The translations under genes were made by a program, and so were the position numbers. Positions 57,953 through 64,000 of a DNA stretch of 64,000 bases are shown here, piece after piece. The notes beneath the pieces were generated by a model. It was not told the origin of the DNA and did no database searches. It saw nothing but the letters and a program-made list of their open reading frames with translations. The DNA is taken from positions 62,001 through 126,000 of the forward strand of contig JBKBPL010000007.1 in assembly GCA_046293075.1 (NCBI GenBank), in the 5' to 3' direction. Positions within the stretch are counted from its first letter, which is position 1. Each line of letters starts with the position of its first letter. The DNA is from Ga0077530 sp046293075 (GTDB lineage Bacteria > Pseudomonadota > Alphaproteobacteria > Rhizobiales > Hyphomicrobiaceae).

Positions 57953-60322
57953 TCAGTACCTGAGTTTCAGCTTGGAGCGGAACGGACCGATGATGTCCGA
58001 GAAATCATCGGTCCACGGCTTGAGGCCGCGCGGATCGAGCTCGATGATGGTCTCGAGCTGGCGGAAGGACGCAAGCGTCTCCTCGCTCTTGGCCACGACC
58101 ACGACCGTCGAGCTCGTTTGCGCATAGCTGCCGTCGGCTGCGTCGTCCGAGACAATCAGGCCTTTGGCGTCGTTGACCAGCGGCAGGGTCGCGGCGACGA
58201 CGCCGTCGAGGTCGAGGTAGCGGTTCGAGACGTGCAGGACCACGGCGCCGGTCGGCTTGATTTTCGAGAGAAAGAGGCTCAGGGCCTCTGCGGTCATGAG
58301 GTGGACGGGCACGGCATCTGATGAAAACGCATCGACGATGATCAGATCGAAGCTGCCATCTGGCTCCCTGGCCATGGTCAGGCGGGCGTCACCGAGCACA
58401 ACGTCGGCCTCCGGCTGGCAGCGCGAGAGGAAGGAGAAGTTTCCCGGGTCCTTGGCAATTGAGACCATCAGCGGGTCAATCTCGAAGAAGCGCCATTGCT
58501 CCCCCGGCTGTGCGAGGCAGGAGAGCGAGCCGGCGCCAAGCCCGATCACGCCGTAGCGCCCGCGCCGGACCTCCGTGCCAGCACGCGCGGTCGTAGCGAG
58601 CCTCTCGCTGATGATGCGTACCGACTGGGCCATGGGGCTCCTCGGGTAGTAGTAGGTAGCAGGCGTCGGCCGGCCCGCGATCTCGTCGCCTCTGTCGTCG
58701 CGCACGCGCTGCGCGCCGTGCAGCGTCGTGCCGTGCATCAAGATGTTGAAATCGCCGGCCGTGCCGACGCGGTAGACGCCAAAGTAGCTGCGCTGTGCTT
58801 CGCCGCGCTTGACGCCGGAAGGATACATGACGATGGCCGCGAACATCATGAGGGCCATGACGAGCTGCCGCGGCGGCCACTTCCAGAACAGCACGATGCC
58901 GGCAGCGAAGAGCGCGACCATGGCCGCCGTGGTCCCATACTCGCCGTAGCTCAGCTCGAACCTGATCGCCATCCACGGGATCCAGATCAGCGCCAGGACG
59001 CCTGTCGCGATGAGAAGCCACAGGACCAGCAGCTCGTCGCGGTCCTTGGGCGAGATCGACAGCGCGCGCGGCCGGCACGCCATGGAGAGCGCGAGCAGCA
59101 GGGGATACTCGAAGATCTCGGAGAAGATCTTGGGCGCGATGAGCGCCGCAAAGAGCCCGCCGAGCACGCCGCCGAGCGACATCAAGAGGTAGAACTCGGT
59201 GAGATGGGCGGCGCTCGGCCGCGCCTCGTAAAGCGTCCGGTGCGCGACCATGGCCGAGGTGAAGAACACGGCGACGCCGCTGCCGGCAGTCAGGAACCAG
59301 CCCTCCTTGACCGTCTGCGAGAGGACGAGCAGTGCGAAGATCACGGAAGCCAGATGGGCCGCGAGCAGGATCGGCATCGGGATCAGCGAGCGCTCGCGGA
59401 AGACGAGCACGAACGTGAGCAGGTAGAGCGCGAGCGGCAGCACCCAGATGAGCGGCGCCGAGGCCACGTCCGTCGAGACGTGGGTCGTGAAGGCGGTGAG
59501 CAGCGCCGAGGGTACAAGTGCAAGGCCGATCCAGGCGAGGCGCAAGGGCCAGGTGGGCGCTGGCCTCGACTCAAGTTCCGAGGATGCCGCGGCGGCCGCT
59601 AGCGGTCGCGGTGCGGCCTGGCCCGCGCGCACGGCGGCGTAGGACACCGCGAGCAGCGCAACGAGCACCATGAAGCCGATCGTCCAGATGCCGCTCAGGG
59701 CCTTGAGGCCGAAGGCCGGCTCGAGCAGGACGGGATAGCTCAGCAAGGCGATCAGGCTGCCGAGATTGCTGGCCGCGTAAAGGAAGTAGGGATCGCGGCC
59801 GTGCGGGTGCCCGGTCGCGGCGAACCAGGCCTGCAGCAGAGGCGCGTTTGCGGCGACCGCAAAGAACGGCAGTCCGACGGCGACTGTAAAGAGCCCGAGC
59901 TGCCAGAAATATGGTTCGCCAGGTGGCGGCTCCGACCATCCCGAGGGCAGGCTGATCGGCAGTACGACGAAGGCGGCGAGGCAAACGGCGAGATGGACGA
60001 AGCCGCTCGCGCGCGCGCCGATCTGGCGGATGACGAGATGGGCGTAGCAGTAGCCGGCGAGCAGCGCGCCCTGAAAGAAGCATAGCGCGACTGCCCACAC
60101 CGACGGCGAGCCGCCGAGCACGGGCAGCACCATCTTCGCGAACATCGGCTGGATCGAGAAAAGCAGCAGCGCGGAGACGAACGTCGTCAGCGTGAAAAGC
60201 CACAGCGTCGGTGAGCCCGTGAGAGCAGCGGGCACCGCCGCGGAGCTTGGCGTGGGTGTCACGGCCGGCCTGCGGACATCAACAAGGCCGTCATTCGAAA
60301 CACCCTTGTCCTGCATCGTCAT
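57953..60322 (-). CDS. Membrane-fused spermidine-synthase-like protein
   Basis: 789 residues. The first roughly 500 residues are a polytopic membrane region of about 12-14 helices (FVSALLLFSIQPMFAKMVLPVLGG, SLGGVLGGLFAALIAPKIF). The last roughly 250 are a Rossmann-like spermidine-synthase fold: YGVIGLGAGSLSCLAQPGEQ, FFEIDPLMVSIAKDPGNF, VLGDARLTMARE, then DLIIVDAFSSDAVPVHLMT. In true spermidine synthase an Asp near the D-A-F motif binds the amine; here DAFSSD is retained. These fusions are widespread in bacteria; whether they make a polyamine is not known. No Shine-Dalgarno ambiguity: GGAG before ATG 60322. Confidence 0.85.
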   Translation of the reverse strand: MTMQDKGVSNDGLVDVRRPAVTPTPSSAAVPAALTGSPTLWLFTLTTFVSALLLFSIQPMFAKMVLPVLGGSPSVWAVALCFFQGALLAGYCYAHLVIRQIGARASGFVHLAVCLAAFVVLPISLPSGWSEPPPGEPYFWQLGLFTVAVGLPFFAVAANAPLLQAWFAATGHPHGRDPYFLYAASNLGSLIALLSYPVLLEPAFGLKALSGIWTIGFMVLVALLAVSYAAVRAGQAAPRPLAAAAASSELESRPAPTWPLRLAWIGLALVPSALLTAFTTHVSTDVASAPLIWVLPLALYLLTFVLVFRERSLIPMPILLAAHLASVIFALLVLSQTVKEGWFLTAGSGVAVFFTSAMVAHRTLYEARPSAAHLTEFYLLMSLGGVLGGLFAALIAPKIFSEIFEYPLLLALSMACRPRALSISPKDRDELLVLWLLIATGVLALIWIPWMAIRFELSYGEYGTTAAMVALFAAGIVLFWKWPPRQLVMALMMFAAIVMYPSGVKRGEAQRSYFGVYRVGTAGDFNILMHGTTLHGAQRVRDDRGDEIAGRPTPATYYYPRSPMAQSVRIISERLATTARAGTEVRRGRYGVIGLGAGSLSCLAQPGEQWRFFEIDPLMVSIAKDPGNFSFLSRCQPEADVVLGDARLTMAREPDGSFDLIIVDAFSSDAVPVHLMTAEALSLFLSKIKPTGAVVLHVSNRYLDLDGVVAATLPLVNDAKGLIVSDDAADGSYAQTSSTVVVVAKSEETLASFRQLETIIELDPRGLKPWTDDFSDIIGPFRSKLKLRY

Positions 60323-60403
60323 CAGCTCCAGATAGCTGCGGCGCGATGGGCCCCGAGGCCCGGCCCGCGCCGCTCTGCTCGTGGATCACATAGATGGCTT
60401 TCA

Positions 60404-61096
60404 TCAGGCCGTCACGGCCTCGCCGACCTTCGGTACCCTGACGTCGTGCCCGGCCATGGCTTCGACGAATTTCGAGGCATCGGGGTCGAGCATGCCCGGG
60501 AACGTGCCGTAATGGCAGGGCAGCACCGTTTTGAAAGAGAAGAACTTCTTGCACGCGAAGGCGGCGCGCTTGCCGCCCATGGTGAAGCGGTCGCCGATCG
60601 GCACGATGCCGATGTCGGGCTTGTGGAACTCGGCGATCAGGCTCATGCCGCCGAACATCTCCGTATCACCCATATGATACAGCGTCCTACCTTCCTTGGC
60701 CGTGACGACGATGCCGTTCGGATTGCCGAGATAGACGCCGCCGCTGGAAGAGGAGTGCAGTGCATCAACGAGCGTCAGCTCGAAATCATCGACTGCGACG
60801 GTGCCGCCCGTGTTCATTGGCTGAAGCTTGTCTGCGCCCTTGGATCCGATGTGCAGCGCCAGCTCATAATTGGCGAAGACCGGGGCGCCATGCCGCTTGC
60901 TGATCTCGGCGGCGTCGCCGATGTGGTCATCATGGCCATGGGTAATGGCGACATGGGTTACGCCGCTGACCGCCTTGTCCCAGGCAACGCCCGATTTCTC
61001 GAAGGTCGGATTGCCCTTCAGGAACGGGTCGATCATCAGCACGCTGCGCCCCGTCTCGATGCGGAAGCAGGAATGTCCGAACCAGGTGATCTTCAT
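60404..61096 (-). CDS. UPF0173 metal-dependent hydrolase (metallo-beta-lactamase fold)
   Basis: 230 residues from ATG 61096, which has AAGGAG 11 nt upstream; an in-frame GTG at 61108 overlaps that site. Fold hallmarks: MKITWFGHSCFRIE, MIDPFLKGNP, the zinc motif THGHDDHIGD, and LYHMGDTEMFGG. The group is annotated as UPF0173 or L-ascorbate-6-phosphate lactonase UlaG-like. Cytosolic; substrate unknown. It is divergent from ruvX. Confidence 0.9.
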   Translation of the reverse strand: MKITWFGHSCFRIETGRSVLMIDPFLKGNPTFEKSGVAWDKAVSGVTHVAITHGHDDHIGDAAEISKRHGAPVFANYELALHIGSKGADKLQPMNTGGTVAVDDFELTLVDALHSSSSGGVYLGNPNGIVVTAKEGRTLYHMGDTEMFGGMSLIAEFHKPDIGIVPIGDRFTMGGKRAAFACKKFFSFKTVLPCHYGTFPGMLDPDASKFVEAMAGHDVRVPKVGEAVTA

Positions 61097-61200
61097 GGGG
61101 GCATTCACTCCTTTTGGGGGATGGGCTTGTCGGCGCGCGCCAGCATTGGGGCCCCGGCGTGGGCCTGTCGCGCCGGATAAAGTGAAGGTATAAGGCCCGA

Positions 61201-61746
61201 ATGAGAAGCGATAAACCCCCCGCCGCTGACGCTTGCGTGAAGGCTGCAGCTCCGCCAGCGGAGATCCTGGAGGTTGAGGCCTTTGCGGCGGCGCTGCCGG
61301 ATCGCGGGCGGCTGATCGGCATTGACGTCGGGACGAAGACGCTGGGGCTCGCGCTCTCGGACCTATCGCGCACGATCGCGAGCGGCCTCGAGACCATCCG
61401 GCGCACCAAGTTCAAGGCCGACGCGGCACGTATCGTCGCGCTGGTGCGCGAGCACAAGGTCGCCGGGCTCGTCATTGGCCTGCCCATTGGCCTCGACGGA
61501 TCGCTCGGGCCTCGCGCCCAGGCTTCGCGTTCATTTGCGCGGCTGATCGGTCCGTTGGCGGGTGTCCCTGTTCTGCTCTGGGACGAGCGCCTGACGACGG
61601 CGGAGGCCGAGCGCCTGCTGATCGAGGCCGATGCGTCGCGCAAGCGCCGTGCCGAAGTGATCGACAAGATGGCGGCGACGCTCATCCTGCAAGGGGCGCT
61701 TGATCGAATGCGTGCGCTGCGCACGAACCAGGGCAGGGACGACTAG
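61201..61746 (+). CDS. ruvX: Putative Holliday junction resolvase RuvX (YqgF)
   Basis: 181 residues. RNase H-like fold: GIDVGTKTLGLALSD (first catalytic Asp), VIGLPIGLDGSLGPRA, LWDERLTTAEAERLL (Asp/Glu) and DKMAATLILQG (last Asp). The first 35 residues are an unconserved Ala/Pro-rich tail. Biochemically the family processes the 5' end of 16S rRNA (YqgF) as well as being a proposed resolvase. Six bp before miaA. Confidence 0.93.
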   Translation: MRSDKPPAADACVKAAAPPAEILEVEAFAAALPDRGRLIGIDVGTKTLGLALSDLSRTIASGLETIRRTKFKADAARIVALVREHKVAGLVIGLPIGLDGSLGPRAQASRSFARLIGPLAGVPVLLWDERLTTAEAERLLIEADASRKRRAEVIDKMAATLILQGALDRMRALRTNQGRDD

Positions 61747-61752
61747 CGGGAC

Positions 61753-62622
61753 ATGCCGGTGCCGATCCTGATCGCGGGGCCGACAGCCTCGGGCAAGTCC
61801 GCGCTGGCGCTGGAACTGGCGCTGCGGCACGGCGGCGCGGTCATCAACGCCGATTCCATGCAGGTCTATCGGGAGCTCCGCATCCTGACCGCGCGGCCGA
61901 CGCGGGAGGAGGAAACGCGCGTCCCGCATCGCCTGTACGGCCACATCGGTGTCAGGGAGGCCTATTCGGTCGGCCGCTGGCTCGACGATGTTGCGGGGGC
62001 GCTGGCTTGGTGTGAAGGGGCCGGCCGTCGGCCGATTTTCGTCGGCGGCACGGGTCTCTATTTCAAGGCCCTGCTGGAGGGCCTTGCGCCAGTGCCGCAG
62101 GTCGCGCCTGAGATCCGGGCGCACTGGCGGCGCGAGGCGGGCGTCCGTTCTGCGCCCGAGCTGCACCAAAGGCTGGCGGTGCGTGATCCCGAGATGGCGG
62201 AACGGCTCGATCCGGGGGATACACAACGCATCGTGCGCGCCCTTGAGGTTCTGGACAGCACCGGTGTCTCGCTTGCGGAGTGGCAGCGCCGTCCCGGCAC
62301 GCCTCTGATCCGGGAGGCCGAGGCGGAGTGCTACGTGATCCGACGGCCGCGCGCTGAGGTCCGGCAGCGGTGCGATGCGCGGTTTGACGCGATGATGGCG
62401 GCCGGAGCCCTTGAGGAGGCGCGCGCGATACTGGCGCTTGATCTCGATCCGGAGCTTCCGGCCGCGCGAGCCCATGGCCTGCGTCCGCTGCTGCGCTGCC
62501 TCAAGGGAGAAATCGATCTCGCGACCGCAGTGGAGGCCGCCAAGCTGGAGACCCGCCAGTACGTGAAGCGCCAAGAGATTTGGCTGCGGCGACATATGAT
62601 GTCGTGGAAGGAGATTTCGTAG
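61753..62622 (+). CDS. miaA: tRNA dimethylallyltransferase
   Basis: 289 residues. P-loop AGPTASGKSAL (residues 8-18), INADSMQVYREL with the catalytic Asp/Thr region, and RLYGHIGVREAYSVGRWLDD are typical. Then PIFVGGTGLYFKALLEGLAPVP, RALEVLDSTGVSLAEWQ and the tRNA-contact tail LETRQYVKRQEIWLRR. It transfers the isopentenyl group to A37 of tRNAs reading codons that begin with U. It is co-directional with ruvX. Confidence 0.96.
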   Translation: MPVPILIAGPTASGKSALALELALRHGGAVINADSMQVYRELRILTARPTREEETRVPHRLYGHIGVREAYSVGRWLDDVAGALAWCEGAGRRPIFVGGTGLYFKALLEGLAPVPQVAPEIRAHWRREAGVRSAPELHQRLAVRDPEMAERLDPGDTQRIVRALEVLDSTGVSLAEWQRRPGTPLIREAEAECYVIRRPRAEVRQRCDARFDAMMAAGALEEARAILALDLDPELPAARAHGLRPLLRCLKGEIDLATAVEAAKLETRQYVKRQEIWLRRHMMSWKEIS

Positions 62623-62799
62623 TAATATTAGAACTATTCTGGCCTGCTCCGCGTCATATAAGACGAAATCGCTTGACGGTGCCATGGCTTGAGCGCAAAC
62701 ACGCCGCCGTATCCGAAGCCTGCCCGCCTGCGCACGCGCCGCCTTCAGCGGCCGCCCGCGCCGTTGCGGCGCGCTTCGCCACAGCAGAGGGGGAGCCTC

Positions 62800-64000
62800 A
62801 TGGCCCGTACGATGACCGGCGCCGAGATGGTGATCAAGGTTCTGGCCGACCAGGGTGTCGAGTTCGTTTTCGGCTATCCCGGGGGCGCCGTGCTGCCCAT
62901 CTACGACGAGCTCTTCCAGCAGGAGAGGGTCAAGCACATCCTCGTCCGCCAGGAGGGTGGTGCTGTGCACGCCGCCGAGGGCTATGCGCGCTCGACGGGC
63001 AAGGTCGGCGTCGTTCTCGTGACGTCGGGTCCGGGCGCGACCAACGCTGTCACGGGGCTCACCGACGCACTCATGGATTCGATCCCCGTCGTCTGTCTCA
63101 CGGGCCAGGTGCCGACCCACCTTATCGGCAACGATGCCTTCCAGGAGTGCGACACGGTCGGCATCACGCGCCCGTGCACCAAGCACAACTGGCTGGTCAA
63201 GGACGTCAATGATCTTGCCCGCATCCTGAACGAGGCGTTCTACATCGCGAAGAGCGGCAGGCCCGGCCCGGTCGTCGTCGACATCCCGAAGGACGTGCAG
63301 TTTGCCACGGGTACCTACGTCGCGCCCTCAAGCAGCGCGATCGCGCACAAGAGCTACCGCCCCAAGCTCAAGGGCGACCAGACGGCGATCCAGCGCGCGG
63401 TGGAGCTGATGGCGAGCGCCAAGCGGCCGGTCTTCTATACTGGCGGCGGCGTCATCAATTCAGGCCCCAAGGCGAGCCAGCTCCTGCGCGAGTTCGTCCG
63501 CCAGACGGGGTTTCCGATCACCTCGACACTCATGGGGCTCGGTGCCTATCCGGCTTCCGACAAGCAGTGGCTCGGCATGCTCGGCATGCATGGCACGTAC
63601 GAGGCCAACATGGCCATGCACGACGCCGATCTCCTCATCAACATCGGGGCCCGATTCGACGATCGCATCACCGGGCGGATCGATGCCTTCTCGCCGGGCA
63701 GCCGCAAGATCCACGTCGATATCGATCCTTCCTCGATCAACAAGAACATCAAGGTCGATGTCCCGATCGTCGGCGACTGTGCCTACGTGCTTGAGGACAT
63801 GATCCGCGCCTGGCGCGGGCGCGCCTCGCCGCCCGAGAAGACGGCGCTCAAGGGCTGGTGGAAGCAGATCGAGCAGTGGCGCGCCGTGAACTGCCTCAAG
63901 TACAAGGCGTCGAGTGACGTGATCATGCCGCAGTATGCGCTCGAGCGGCTGCAGGCCCACATCAAGGACCGTGACGTCTATGTCTCGACCGAGGTCGGCC
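62800..64000 (+). CDS. ilvB: Acetolactate synthase large subunit, 5' part (runs off window end)
   Basis: About 400 residues are present from ATG 62800 (GGGGGAG upstream). It is a thiamine-diphosphate enzyme making acetolactate or acetohydroxybutyrate for Val, Leu and Ile. Catalytic Glu52 is in VRQEGGAVHAAEGYA; GKVGVVLVTSGPGATNAVTGL and LTGQVPTHLIGNDAFQECD follow. The FAD-binding middle domain has VFYTGGGVINSG and GMLGMHGTYEANMAM, then IGARFDDRITGR. The C-terminal TPP domain is cut off. The 177 bp upstream has a GCGCCG-TTG-CGGCGC hairpin at 62758-62772. Confidence 0.95.
   Translation, partial: MARTMTGAEMVIKVLADQGVEFVFGYPGGAVLPIYDELFQQERVKHILVRQEGGAVHAAEGYARSTGKVGVVLVTSGPGATNAVTGLTDALMDSIPVVCLTGQVPTHLIGNDAFQECDTVGITRPCTKHNWLVKDVNDLARILNEAFYIAKSGRPGPVVVDIPKDVQFATGTYVAPSSSAIAHKSYRPKLKGDQTAIQRAVELMASAKRPVFYTGGGVINSGPKASQLLREFVRQTGFPITSTLMGLGAYPASDKQWLGMLGMHGTYEANMAMHDADLLINIGARFDDRITGRIDAFSPGSRKIHVDIDPSSINKNIKVDVPIVGDCAYVLEDMIRAWRGRASPPEKTALKGWWKQIEQWRAVNCLKYKASSDVIMPQYALERLQAHIKDRDVYVSTEVG

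Noticed and set aside
1..64000. CRISPR array or IS element
   Set aside because: No regularly spaced direct repeats and no transposase-like frame were seen in the window.

Overview
The window is 64 kb of GC-rich, densely coding bacterial chromosome. Gene content points to an alphaproteobacterium of the Hyphomicrobiales (Rhizobiales) type. The pointers are an Aap general L-amino-acid ABC transporter, an ExoR-like Sel1-repeat protein, a PmtA-type phospholipid N-methyltransferase, nth divergent from a DUF2244 gene, rplU-rpmA followed by a GNAT gene, a perfect TTAA-N7-TTAA (CtrA-type) box, and a rhizobial-style palindromic intergenic repeat. The genus cannot be fixed from sequence reading alone. 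No prophage, insertion sequence, CRISPR array or rRNA operon was found. There is one tRNA gene, with a CAT anticodon.

Layout. 1-6 kb: the N-terminal part of a D-2-hydroxyacid dehydrogenase, a DHA2-type MFS exporter, a Tat-exported PhoX-family protein and a DegP/HtrA protease. 6-10 kb: a translation block on the minus strand (rpmI-rplT-pheS, with a clear promoter but no pheT) and a HerA-like ATPase. 10-16 kb: VOC protein, DUF2244, nth, an RsmC-like methyltransferase, maf-yacG-hisF, a GNAT protein and rplU-rpmA. 16-23 kb: an etfB-etfA-hbd operon, a CaiB/BaiF CoA-transferase, xerC and a KstD-like flavoprotein, i.e. acyl-CoA and redox catabolism. 23-30 kb: mnmA-pmtA, tRNA, mtnP, an SDR, small secreted proteins and psd. 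30-36 kb: a TauE/SafE exporter and an aap operon in the unusual order P-J-Q-M. 36-47 kb: exoR-like gene, xthA, an orphan trpE, and a co-directional run comprising CoA-transferase, enoyl-CoA hydratase, alpha/beta hydrolase, YiiX-like hydrolase, M19 dipeptidase, GST and an NTF2-like protein. 47-56 kb: glmS, a TPR/SPOR protein, two large palindromes, a three-domain kinase-like protein, and two tandem GH73-like glucosaminidase paralogues. This is a cell-envelope region. 56-64 kb: DMT transporter, a surface-antigen-like lipoprotein or secreted protein, pdxH, a membrane-fused spermidine-synthase-like protein, a metallo-hydrolase, ruvX, miaA and the 5' part of ilvB.

The most unusual item is the protein at 50716-52626. 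It reads as a degenerate nucleotidyltransferase domain, followed by a nucleoside-diphosphate-kinase-like domain that keeps the NxxH active-site histidine, followed by a kinase-fold domain with its catalytic residues retained. Its 3' end abuts two back-to-back palindromes that fill the convergent gap and share a 23-nt loop length. Domain and family calls are by motif recognition from memory; no database search was run.
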